Of a stretch of DNA of 64,000 bases, positions 15,580 through 23,677 are shown piece after piece. The position numbers were made by a program, and so were the translations under genes. Below the pieces are notes generated by a model. That model was not told where the DNA came from. It saw only the letters and a list, made by a program, of their open reading frames with translations, and did no database searches. The number at the start of each line of letters is the position of its first letter. Positions within the stretch are counted from its first letter, which is position 1. Source of the DNA: Gaoshiqia sp050178015 (GTDB lineage Bacteria; Bacteroidota; Bacteroidia; Bacteroidales; Prolixibacteraceae); the NCBI GenBank assembly GCA_050178015.1, contig JBFXGM010000015.1, forward strand, positions 1-64,000. Reading direction: 5' to 3'.

Positions 15580-17841
15580 TTAGTTATTTTGTTTTTTGAT
15601 CAGGTTTAAGGCTGAACCAGCCCTGAACCATTCAATCTGCTGCTCATTGTAGGTGTGGTTGACGACAATTGTATCTTTGGTTCCGTTGGCATGTACCACT
15701 TCAATATGCAAGGGTTTGCCAGGGGCAAAATCAACCAGGTCCAGGAAGTTGAACGTGTCGTCCTCCTGAAATTTTTCATAATCAGCTTCGGTGGCAAAAG
15801 TGAGCGCCAGCATACCTTGCTTTTTCAGGTTGGTTTCGTGGATGCGTGCAAATGATTTTACGATGACGGCTTTTACGCCCAGGTGACGTGGTTCCATGGC
15901 TGCATGTTCGCGCGACGAACCTTCGCCGTAATTGTGGTCGCCTACCACGACGGTTGGAATACCGGCAGCTTTGTAAGCGCGCTGTACTTTTGGTACTTCA
16001 TCGTATTCCCCGGTCAGCTGATTTTTTACCTTGTTGGTTTCGCCGTTGAAAGCGTTGACTGCCCCAATCAACATGTTGTTGGAAATATTGTCCAAATGCC
16101 CGCGGAAACGCAGCCAGGGGCCTGCCATCGAAATGTGGTCGGTGGTACATTTTCCTTCGGCTTTAATCAGCAGTTTTGCCCCGGTAATGTTGCTTCCGTC
16201 CCACGCGGGAAAAGCGCTTAACAGCTGCAATCTGCCTGAATCGGGCGCCACAGCAACATTGATCGTGGAACCGTCCTCTGCCGGTGCCTGGTAACCGGCA
16301 TCTTCCACGGCAAACCCGTTGCGTGGTAATTCCTCGCCGGTTGGCGGGTCCAGTTTTACTTCCTGCCCGTCTTCGTTGATCAGCTTATCAGTTAGCGGGT
16401 TGAAGGTTAAATCACCGGCAATGGCCAGCGCTGTTACCAGTTCGGGCGAGGCAACAAAAGCGTGCGTGTTGGGATTGCCGTCGGCCCGTTTCGAAAAATT
16501 CCGGTTAAAGGAATGAACAATGGTATTTTTTTCGCCTTTGGCGGCTCCTTCGCGGTTCCACTGCCCAATGCAGGGGCCGCAGGCATTCGCAAATACGCTG
16601 GCGCCAATTTTTTCGAAAATATCAATAAAGCCATCGCGTTCAATAGTGTAACGAACTTGTTCGGAACCAGGGGTAATGGTGAATTTTGATTTTGTTTTCA
16701 GCTTTTTATCGACGGCTTGTTTGGCCAACGAGGCCGCCCGCGAGATATCTTCATACGATGAGTTGGTGCAGGACCCGATCAGCCCAACTTCAATTTTGGT
16801 AGGCCATCCGTTTTCTTTGGCCACTTCTGCCACTTTTGAAATTGGGGTGGCACGGTCGGGGGTGAATGGCCCGTTCAAGTGAGGTTCCAGTTCATCCAAA
16901 TTGATTTCGATCAATTGATCGAAGTATTTTTCGGGAGACGCATAGACTTCCGGGTCGGCCGTCAGGTGATTTTTGATACCGTTGGCCAGATCGGCTACAG
17001 CCGCACGACCGGTTGCACGCAGGTAGCGCTCCATCGATTCGTCGTAACCAAAGGTTGAAGTTGTTGCCCCAACTTCGGCGCCCATGTTGCAAATGGTGCC
17101 TTTTCCGGTTGCTGAGAGCGATTTTGCACCTTCGCCAAAATATTCAATGATATAACCTGTTCCTCCCTTTACGGTGAGCAACCCGGCCACTTTCAGAATT
17201 ACATCCTTCGGGGCTGTCCAGCCATGCAGTTTGCCGGTCAGTTTTACGCCGATCAGCTTCGGGAATTTGAGCTCCCATGCCATGCCGGCCATCACGTCAA
17301 CGGCGTCAGCGCCGCCAACGCCAATGGCAATCATGCCCAACCCGCCGGCATTCACCGTGTGCGAGTCGGTCCCAATCATCATTCCACCCGGAAAGGCATA
17401 ATTTTCCAACACTACCTGGTGGATGATGCCTGCTCCTGGTTTCCAGAAGCCGATGCCGTATTTGTTCGACACGGATTCCAAAAAATCGAATACTTCTTTA
17501 TTGTTTTGAAGGGCAAATTGCAAGTCGGTACGTCCGCCAACACTGGCCTGGATCAGGTGGTCGCAATGTACCGTTGACGGGACAGCTGTTTTTGACTTGC
17601 CTGCATTCATAAATTGCAGCAAGGCCATCTGGGCCGTTGCATCCTGCATGGCTACACGGTCCGGTGCAAAGTCAACATAGTCGGCGCCGCGTTTGAAATT
17701 TTCTACCTTATCAGGGTCGAACAAATGGGCATACAAGATTTTTTCGGAAAGGGTGAGCGGTTTTTGTAACACGTTTCTGGCCTTTTCTATACGAGGGCCA
17801 AAATTCCCGTAGGTTTTTTCTATTAATTCCAGATCAAACAT
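15580..17841 (-). CDS. acnA: Aconitate hydratase, mitochondrial-type
   Basis: This 753-residue enzyme isomerises citrate to isocitrate through a 4Fe-4S cluster. The three cluster Cys residues are visible in GSCTNSSYEDISRAA and ACGPCIGQWNR. Other signatures are VHCDHLIQA, GTDSHTVNAGGLGMIAIGVGG and GDHNYGEGSSREHAA in the swivelling domain. The length and motifs match the mitochondrial aconitase class known from Bacteroides fragilis rather than the roughly 890-residue AcnA or the AcnB of proteobacteria. It is the promoter-proximal gene of the operon. The 220 bases upstream hold no clear TAnnTTTG element on this strand. Confidence 0.96.
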   Translation of the reverse strand: MFDLELIEKTYGNFGPRIEKARNVLQKPLTLSEKILYAHLFDPDKVENFKRGADYVDFAPDRVAMQDATAQMALLQFMNAGKSKTAVPSTVHCDHLIQASVGGRTDLQFALQNNKEVFDFLESVSNKYGIGFWKPGAGIIHQVVLENYAFPGGMMIGTDSHTVNAGGLGMIAIGVGGADAVDVMAGMAWELKFPKLIGVKLTGKLHGWTAPKDVILKVAGLLTVKGGTGYIIEYFGEGAKSLSATGKGTICNMGAEVGATTSTFGYDESMERYLRATGRAAVADLANGIKNHLTADPEVYASPEKYFDQLIEINLDELEPHLNGPFTPDRATPISKVAEVAKENGWPTKIEVGLIGSCTNSSYEDISRAASLAKQAVDKKLKTKSKFTITPGSEQVRYTIERDGFIDIFEKIGASVFANACGPCIGQWNREGAAKGEKNTIVHSFNRNFSKRADGNPNTHAFVASPELVTALAIAGDLTFNPLTDKLINEDGQEVKLDPPTGEELPRNGFAVEDAGYQAPAEDGSTINVAVAPDSGRLQLLSAFPAWDGSNITGAKLLIKAEGKCTTDHISMAGPWLRFRGHLDNISNNMLIGAVNAFNGETNKVKNQLTGEYDEVPKVQRAYKAAGIPTVVVGDHNYGEGSSREHAAMEPRHLGVKAVIVKSFARIHETNLKKQGMLALTFATEADYEKFQEDDTFNFLDLVDFAPGKPLHIEVVHANGTKDTIVVNHTYNEQQIEWFRAGSALNLIKKQNN

Positions 17842-18064
17842 ATGTGTGGTTTTTTATCAGTTATTTTTCGGTTGAATTTTCACTTCCCTTAACAAAAACA
17901 GGGGCTAAAGGTTTCCGAATACGGCTTCAAGATATCAAAAAAATCGTTTTTATTCATATAGCTATGTGTATATTTGTATTAAAACAATCGTACCTCTTTT
18001 TTCAGAAGCCGTCACTCTGGGGTGGGATTTTTATTTTAAACATTAACCGTTTTCGCCGGGGGAA

Positions 18065-19075
18065 CTAGAGCGCGACCCATTTTTGTTCTGTTGCACTTTT
18101 TACAATGGCATCAATGACCTTCATGTTTCCAATGGCATCGCTAAGCGGGGTGGGAACGGGGGTATTTTCCAGGACCGCCCGACAAAACGCATCCGCCTGA
18201 AGTGTATATTGGTCAACCTGCCCGAATTCAATTACCCGCTGCTCTTCTTTGGTGATAAGTTCAATTTTTGTGGTTTCAGCGGGCGGCGCATTTACCGGAA
18301 TTTCAATAACAATTTGCCCGCGATCGCCCAGGATGTTGACGCGCTGGTAGGGCATCAGTTGCGTGGAGCAGGTGAAGGTGGCTGTTTTGCCGGAGCTAAA
18401 TTTCAACATGCCCGAGGTGAGCCTGTCGGTGCCCAATTGCGGGTCGATATCCATCATGCCGACAACAGCTTCCGGTTCTTCCTGAAAGATAAACCGTGGA
18501 AAGGAGATGCAATAACAGCCAATGTCCATCAGCGCGCCGCCGCCAACTTCGGGTTTGTTGCGGATGTTTTGCGGGTCGGTATTATAATAGGAAAAGAATG
18601 CATGAATGGTTTTTACTTCGCCAACAGCGCCGGATTCGATCAGCCTGGCTGTTTCCTGCCATTGCGGGTGAAAGCGGTACATGAAGGCCTCCATTACTTT
18701 TAGCTTAGGAAAGTTGGCGGCAGCATCGGCCAACAAAGTTGCTTGTTCGGCGTTCATGCCGATTGGTTTTTCACATAACACATGTTTTCCGGCTTCAAGC
18801 GCTTTCAACGTCCACTGTACATGCTGATCGTTTGGCAACGGATTATACACGGCATCAATATCCGGGTCATTCAGCAGTTCTTCATACGAACCGTAATATT
18901 TTTCAATCGCAAGGTCGTTGGCTGCTTTTTGTGCTTTTGCCAGATCGCGCGAGGAAATGGCTGTTACCAGGCTGAACGGGCTTTGTTGAATGGCCGGGAT
19001 GACTTTGGTCAAGCCGATTTTCGCGGTACTCAGGATTCCCCATCTGATTTCTCGGTTTGCAGAAGTTTCTTTCAT
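18065..19075 (-). CDS. Gfo/Idh/MocA family NAD(P)-dependent sugar oxidoreductase
   Basis: The 336-residue protein has an N-terminal Rossmann fold (RWGILSTAKIG near residue 11) and the family motif EKPIG, whose Lys is catalytic (GKHVLCEKPIGMN). The C-terminal alpha/beta domain contains GGGALMDIGCYCISFPRF with the conserved Asp and Cys/His region. Close relatives oxidise sugars such as xylose, or trans-dihydrodiols, with NADP; the exact substrate is not readable. It has no signal peptide. It lies downstream of the GH29 gene on the same strand, but a terminator hairpin at 19109 separates them, so coupling to fucose release is only suggestive. Confidence 0.87.
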   Translation of the reverse strand: MKETSANREIRWGILSTAKIGLTKVIPAIQQSPFSLVTAISSRDLAKAQKAANDLAIEKYYGSYEELLNDPDIDAVYNPLPNDQHVQWTLKALEAGKHVLCEKPIGMNAEQATLLADAAANFPKLKVMEAFMYRFHPQWQETARLIESGAVGEVKTIHAFFSYYNTDPQNIRNKPEVGGGALMDIGCYCISFPRFIFQEEPEAVVGMMDIDPQLGTDRLTSGMLKFSSGKTATFTCSTQLMPYQRVNILGDRGQIVIEIPVNAPPAETTKIELITKEEQRVIEFGQVDQYTLQADAFCRAVLENTPVPTPLSDAIGNMKVIDAIVKSATEQKWVAL

Positions 19076-19108
19076 AGATATTTGTTTTTGATCAGCTTAA
19101 AGATACTA

Positions 19109-19140
19109 AAAATGGCCACCCTGCGAGGTAGCCATTTTAT
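19109..19140 (-). terminator. Intrinsic terminator after the first GH29 gene
   Basis: An 8-bp stem (AAAATGGC with GCCATTTT), extended inside by ACC/GGT after one mismatch, closes a 6-base loop. It lies 23 bases downstream of the GH29 stop, and the stem ends in a T-run on the minus strand. Confidence 0.75.
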
Positions 19141-19162
19141 TCGATTAGCGGGGATAAAATGC

Positions 19163-20479
19163 TTATATTTCTATTTTCAGGATGGTGTCAACCTGCTGGC
19201 GTTTGCTGAACGGGATTTCGATCAGCGTTCCGAATTCGGTGGTTTTATAGTTGACTTTTGTACTGTCATCGAAAAAATTCATGGTTTTTATTTTGCTGTT
19301 CAGGTTGGGAATCAGCAGATTCTCCTGGTCCAATTCCAGGATGTGCAGGTAAATTGTATTTCCCTTTTGGGTGGTAGCGCCCCAGCTTGTTGGCTTTATT
19401 GGTCCTTTGCGGGTCCCGTATATCGTTTCGCCGTATTTTTCCAGCCAGTTGCCCATAATCATTAGGGTGTCGATGTTTTCGGGCTGGATTTGTCCGTTGG
19501 GCATGGGGCCGGTGTTCAACAAGAAATTGGCCCCGTAACCGGCGGCTTTTACCATTGTTTGAATAAGTTGTTTCGACGATTTGTAACCTTGATCCTTCAG
19601 GTTGAACCCCCAGCTGCCGTTCATCGTTTCGCACATTTCGAGCGGAAGTTCCGAAATGGTGCCGGTTTGGTTGAAGCCCATCGTATTTTCGCCGGGAAGG
19701 TCGCGTTCGAACATTTGGAAGTCTTCGCCCGGAGTTGGGGATTTGTGATGGTTGCTGCCAATCAGTGCACCGGGTTGCAGTTTGTGAATTAGTGCGTAGG
19801 TTTCGTTCAGTCGCCAGTTGGCGTCCCATTGGTCCCACATGCCATCGAACCAAATTCCGCCCACCTCGCCGTAATTGGTCAGCAATTCACTTAGCTGGGC
19901 ATTCATATAGTCAATATAGGCGTTCCAGTCGCCACTTTCCGGGCGGCCGGTGTAACCTTTGCCCGTGTTTCCGCGCGGGTAATAATCGGGATGGTGCCAA
20001 TCCAGCTGCGAGTAATAGAAGAACAGTTTGATGCCCTGCTTGTCGCATTCATTTTTAAGTTGTTTCAGGATATCCTTTCCGTAAGGGGTGCGGTCCACCA
20101 CATCGTAATCGCTCACTTTCGAATCGTACATGGTAAAACCGTCATGGTGTTTGCTGGTGATGGTAATGTATTTCATCCCGGCTTTTTTTACCATCGAAAC
20201 CCACTCGGCCGGATCAAATTTGGTGGGATTGAAAAAGGACGGCAACTTTTCGTATTGCTTAATGGGGATTTGCTTTTGGTTCATAATCCACTCGGCAATG
20301 CCGTAATCGCCACCCCCGGCCATGACCGAATAGACGCCCCAATGAACGAACAGACCGAATTTGGCATCCTGAAACCATTCTCGGTTGGCCAGGTTTTCTG
20401 CAGAGGGTTGATAATTTTCTTGTGCGAAACTCATGCCTAACAGGACGAACATGAATACTGCAAAAAGTAATTTTTTCAT
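19163..20479 (-). CDS. Secreted alpha-L-fucosidase, GH29
   Basis: The 438-residue protein has a signal peptide (MKKLLFAVFMFVLLGMSFAQ). The GH29 core follows: REWFQDAKFGLFVHWGVYS, the substrate-binding TITSKHHDGFTMYDS, and the catalytic Asp nucleophile D212 in GGIWFDGMWD. NGSWGFN and GANFLLNTGPMPNGQI complete the barrel. Retaining GH29 enzymes release terminal alpha-L-fucose. The acid/base residue varies in this family and I do not assign it. The protein differs clearly from the second GH29 at 29813, so the pair is not a recent duplicate. It probably works in the periplasm. Confidence 0.93.
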   Translation of the reverse strand: MKKLLFAVFMFVLLGMSFAQENYQPSAENLANREWFQDAKFGLFVHWGVYSVMAGGGDYGIAEWIMNQKQIPIKQYEKLPSFFNPTKFDPAEWVSMVKKAGMKYITITSKHHDGFTMYDSKVSDYDVVDRTPYGKDILKQLKNECDKQGIKLFFYYSQLDWHHPDYYPRGNTGKGYTGRPESGDWNAYIDYMNAQLSELLTNYGEVGGIWFDGMWDQWDANWRLNETYALIHKLQPGALIGSNHHKSPTPGEDFQMFERDLPGENTMGFNQTGTISELPLEMCETMNGSWGFNLKDQGYKSSKQLIQTMVKAAGYGANFLLNTGPMPNGQIQPENIDTLMIMGNWLEKYGETIYGTRKGPIKPTSWGATTQKGNTIYLHILELDQENLLIPNLNSKIKTMNFFDDSTKVNYKTTEFGTLIEIPFSKRQQVDTILKIEI

Positions 20480-20861
20480 CGGTTATGATTTAGTTGGTTA
20501 ACTGTGCTGTAATGTGCTGATAAAATTACATGAAAAATTGAAATCCAGCTGATGTTGTTTGGCAGTAGCGGTTGATGGTTTGATGAAATGCTTATTTAAC
20601 TAATTTGTGGAATTCAGACCTGGAAGTCCTTAATAGTCAGGGCTTTTTTAGAATTATTCTGTATTAGCAGGATTTATCGTGGTATTTTAGTATCTAAATG
20701 TATTGATATGTAGTTGGTTGTACGTGTGACAGTATCAAACATGTTTTAAAAAGCATCTGTCAGGGTTTTGCGATTTGTTTGTTTCGTTATAAACTTACAC
20801 TGCAAATGAAGATTTTAGCGCTTGCGTGACGCACGTTGGTTAACTAATAAAACCATTTAGA
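20480..20861. other. Divergent intergenic region between GH29 and the octaheme operon
   Basis: This 382-base spacer separates two divergent transcription units, so it should hold promoters for both, but no full TAnnTTTG element was found. It contains an orphan terminator-like hairpin (20624-20650). It also holds an 11-base direct repeat, GTTGGTTAACT, at 20493-20503 and 20835-20845, each copy within about 20 bases of one of the two start codons. No ORF of note. Confidence 0.6.
20624..20650 (+). terminator. Orphan terminator-like hairpin upstream of the octaheme operon
   Basis: A 7-bp stem (AAGTCCT with AGGGCTT, one G-U pair) with an 8-base loop is followed by a T-run on the plus strand. No plus-strand gene precedes it, so it could end a short leader or small RNA, or be chance. 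Confidence 0.4.
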
Positions 20862-22466
20862 ATGACAAAAACGATTTTGGGGATTATCCTGGTGGTGATT
20901 TTTTCGTTGTTGTTGCTGAATCTGCTGACAAAGGAAGAATACTACAACCTGAAACTTGAACAACTGAAACAGGAGTATGCCATTAAGCCGGTTCCGTCGG
21001 TTGACCACCGGAAATTACCGGAGCTGCAACGCGAATTTGCGACGCCTCAGGAGGTTACCGAAACATGTATCGGCTGCCACACCGAGCGGCACCGCGAAGT
21101 GATGAACTCGGCCCACTGGAACTGGGAACGGGTTTCGTATGTTGAGGGCAGGGGGGTGGCCGCTGCCGGAAAGAAGAATGTGCTCAACAATTTCTGTCTT
21201 GGTGCGCAATCCAATGAGCTGAGTTGTGCCAAATGCCACATTGGTTTTGGCATGACAAACGACCACTTCGACTTCAACAATGCCCGGAATGTAGATTGCA
21301 TGGTTTGCCACGACAACAGCGATGAGTACCTCAAGGGTTCGTCCACTGCCGGATACCCCGATAGGTCGGTGAACCTGACCAAGGTGGCCCAGAGTGTCGG
21401 TCCTCCGGAAAAAATAAATTGCGGCAGTTGCCATTTTTACAGTGGCGGCGGCAACAATGTAAAGCATGGCGATCTGGAAGAAGCGCAATTGGCTTGCGAC
21501 CGGGATGTTGATGTGCACATGGCCGCCAATGGTATGAATATGTCTTGTGTGGATTGTCATACCGCTGAAAATCATCAGATCAAGGGGCGTCTCTATTCTG
21601 TTTCGTCAACCAATAACAATCGCGCCACCTGCGAACAGTGCCATTCCAATACACCCCATTTTGATGATATGCTGAACCGGCACAATGCCAAAGTGAGCTG
21701 TCAGGCCTGTCATATTCCAACTTATGCCAAGGCAAACCCAACCAAAATGTCGTGGAAATGGTCGGAAGCGGGCAAGCTTCGCGATGGCCAGCCCTATCAG
21801 GAAGTCAACGAGGACCATACTTGGGAATATCAGTCTATAAAAGGGGAATTTGTTTGGGCGACGAATGTGGTTCCCGATTACATGTGGTTTAACGGAACGG
21901 CCGATCACTATTTGCTGGGCGATACAATCCAGTCTGTACCGGTGCAGATGAACCGGCTTTTTGGTTCGCACGACGATAAAAACTCGAAAATCATCCCGGT
22001 AAAAATTCATACGGGTGACCAAATCTACGATATTAAATACAAGACCCTGATTCAGCCCAAACTGTTTTCGCCGGTTACCGGCGACAGTGCCTTCTGGAAA
22101 GATTTCGACTGGCAAACTGCCGCTGAGGCTGGGATGAAGCGGGTTGGGTTGCCGTATAGTGGCGAATATGCATTTGTGGAAACTCAAATGTACTGGCCGG
22201 TCAATCACATGGTGGCGCCAAAAGATCAGGCCGTAGGTTGTGCTGAATGCCATACCCGCGACAATGGAAGGCTTGCCCGATTGGAAGGTTTTTACCTTCC
22301 TGGCCGTGACTACAACAAACGGCTCGACGCGTCCGGCGTTTTTCTCTTCTTTGCCGCATTGGGGGCCGTTGTTTTGCATGGTGCCTTCCGAATTGTGGTG
22401 GCTATCCGCCGGAAAACCTATGAGGCCGAGGTGATTGATTATGAACAAGAAGAACCAATTCAGTAA
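20862..22466 (+). CDS. Membrane-anchored octaheme cytochrome c, tetrathionate reductase (OTR) family
   Basis: Eight CxxCH heme-binding motifs begin at Cys residues 69, 122, 146, 187, 229, 257, 280 and 460 of 534. The order and the long gap before the last heme fit the octaheme tetrathionate reductase family, whose Shewanella member reduces tetrathionate (and nitrite or hydroxylamine in vitro). An N-terminal membrane helix (residues 5-22) and a C-terminal one (about 491-515, followed by RRK) would fix the heme domain on the outer face of the inner membrane; the Shewanella enzyme is soluble. The cytochrome b gene follows 15 bases later and could supply quinol electrons, and the sulfur-transport genes next in line support a sulfur substrate. 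The true substrate remains unproven. Confidence 0.88.
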   Translation: MTKTILGIILVVIFSLLLLNLLTKEEYYNLKLEQLKQEYAIKPVPSVDHRKLPELQREFATPQEVTETCIGCHTERHREVMNSAHWNWERVSYVEGRGVAAAGKKNVLNNFCLGAQSNELSCAKCHIGFGMTNDHFDFNNARNVDCMVCHDNSDEYLKGSSTAGYPDRSVNLTKVAQSVGPPEKINCGSCHFYSGGGNNVKHGDLEEAQLACDRDVDVHMAANGMNMSCVDCHTAENHQIKGRLYSVSSTNNNRATCEQCHSNTPHFDDMLNRHNAKVSCQACHIPTYAKANPTKMSWKWSEAGKLRDGQPYQEVNEDHTWEYQSIKGEFVWATNVVPDYMWFNGTADHYLLGDTIQSVPVQMNRLFGSHDDKNSKIIPVKIHTGDQIYDIKYKTLIQPKLFSPVTGDSAFWKDFDWQTAAEAGMKRVGLPYSGEYAFVETQMYWPVNHMVAPKDQAVGCAECHTRDNGRLARLEGFYLPGRDYNKRLDASGVFLFFAALGAVVLHGAFRIVVAIRRKTYEAEVIDYEQEEPIQ

Positions 22467-22481
22467 AAAAAAGGACCGATT

Positions 22482-23153
22482 ATGAAACGCATATATATTT
22501 ACAAAGGCTTTGAACGTTTCTGGCACTGGACACAGGCTGCCCTGATCATTTTTCTGGCGTTCACCGGTTTCGAAGTGCATGGTACCTTTGATTTGTTGGG
22601 TTTTGAACAGGCTGCCCGCTTTCACCGCGTGGCTTCCTGGATGCTCATCGGATTGATCGTTTTTGCTATTTTCTGGCATGTGGTAACCGGCGAGTGGAAG
22701 CAATACATTCCCACTTCCCAAAAATTGATCGACCAAGTGCGTTATTACAGTATTGGCATGTTTAAAGGAGAGAAACATCCGACACAAAAAACGCAGCTGC
22801 GAAAACTGAACCCGCTTCAGCGGTTGGTGTATCTTAGTTTCAAACTGATTTTGGTGCCCATTACGGTGATCTCCGGAATCCTGTACATGTTCCACAAAAC
22901 GATCGACAAAAATAATATTGTTGTCGTTCAGGATATTTCCCTCGAATCGCTGGCCTTTTGGCATACCTTGGGCGCCTTCCTGCTGATGGTGTTTCTGGTG
23001 GTGCATGTGTACATGACCACTACGGGGCATACGCCAACATCCAACATTCAGGCCATGCTTACCGGCTACGAGGAACTGGAAGAGGAAACCGATCAGGCAG
23101 CTGAAAGCGAAAACTTGAAAAGTGATTCAAAACCTAAAAATACATCGTTATGA
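22482..23153 (+). CDS. Membrane cytochrome b (thiosulfate-reductase/Ni-Fe-hydrogenase b type)
   Basis: This 223-residue protein has about four to five membrane helices and the His residues expected of a di-heme cytochrome b: FWHWTQ at the start of helix 1, RFHRVASW, FWHVVTGEW, and FWHTLGAF with VVHVYMTT near the end. Such subunits pass quinol electrons to, or from, a periplasmic partner. The genes on either side make the octaheme cytochrome the obvious partner. The last 30 residues are an acidic, cytoplasmic tail. The stop overlaps the next start codon (ATGA), indicating translational coupling. Confidence 0.87.
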   Translation: MKRIYIYKGFERFWHWTQAALIIFLAFTGFEVHGTFDLLGFEQAARFHRVASWMLIGLIVFAIFWHVVTGEWKQYIPTSQKLIDQVRYYSIGMFKGEKHPTQKTQLRKLNPLQRLVYLSFKLILVPITVISGILYMFHKTIDKNNIVVVQDISLESLAFWHTLGAFLLMVFLVVHVYMTTTGHTPTSNIQAMLTGYEELEEETDQAAESENLKSDSKPKNTSL

Positions 23154-23671
23154 ACCAGCCCAAACCTTACATGAACCCCTATCTGGCGGGTTTTTTACTC
23201 GGCATGGTGTTGCTGGCCACGATTTATATCACTGGACGCGGACTGGGTGCGAGTGGCGCGTTTAAGAGTGTGGTGATTGCTACCGTAGAGTCGGTAGCGC
23301 CCCAGCACGCCGAAAACACGGCTTATTACAAAGATTTTGCCGAGCAGAACCCGGGTGGCCCGTGGAAAAACTGGCTCGTTTTTGAAGTGATTGGCGTTTT
23401 TATCGGCGCTTTTTTCTCGGGCGTACTGGCCAACCGGGTTGGCTTGAAGCTGGAAAAAGGGCCTCGGGCAACCACTGGCCTTCGGATTGTTGGCGCGCTG
23501 GTGGGCGGGGCTTTGTTTGGTTTTGGTTCGCAGTTGGGGCGCGGTTGTACCAGCGGCTCGGCCCTGAGCGGGATGGCTGTCCTTTCGCTGGGCGGCATCC
23601 TCACCATGCTGGCGATCTTTGGTGCAGCCTATGCGCTGGCTTATTTTTTCAGAAAACTTTGGCTTAAATAA
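23150..23671 (+). CDS. YeeE/YedE family transporter, half-size (N-terminal half)
   Basis: The 173-residue membrane protein has about four helices and the family hallmark GRGCTSGSALSGMAVLS, whose Cys is thought to relay thiosulfate or a sulfur-containing ion in the YeeE/TsuA channel. Full-length YeeE proteins are a tandem repeat of two such units; here the second unit is the next gene, 6 bases away. An outward-facing loop (residues about 45-70, APQHAENTAYYKDF) precedes helix 2. It likely works as a heterodimer with the 23678 product to take up thiosulfate or another reduced sulfur compound. Confidence 0.85.
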   Translation: MNQPKPYMNPYLAGFLLGMVLLATIYITGRGLGASGAFKSVVIATVESVAPQHAENTAYYKDFAEQNPGGPWKNWLVFEVIGVFIGAFFSGVLANRVGLKLEKGPRATTGLRIVGALVGGALFGFGSQLGRGCTSGSALSGMAVLSLGGILTMLAIFGAAYALAYFFRKLWLK

Positions 23672-23677
23672 CATACT

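Noticed and set aside
17844..18068. A 74-codon plus-strand frame between acn and the oxidoreductase
   Set aside because: It overlaps the acn promoter region and the oxidoreductase end, has no conserved features and low-complexity Phe/Ile content.
18065..20479. Oxidoreductase and GH29 considered as a fucose-use operon
   Set aside because: A terminator hairpin lies between them and no fucose isomerase, kinase, aldolase or permease is nearby.
21606..23030. A 474-codon open frame on the minus strand across the octaheme and cytochrome b genes
   Set aside because: It is antisense to two clear genes, has no family features and is rich in His, Gln and Phe as expected from reading the complement of real codons.
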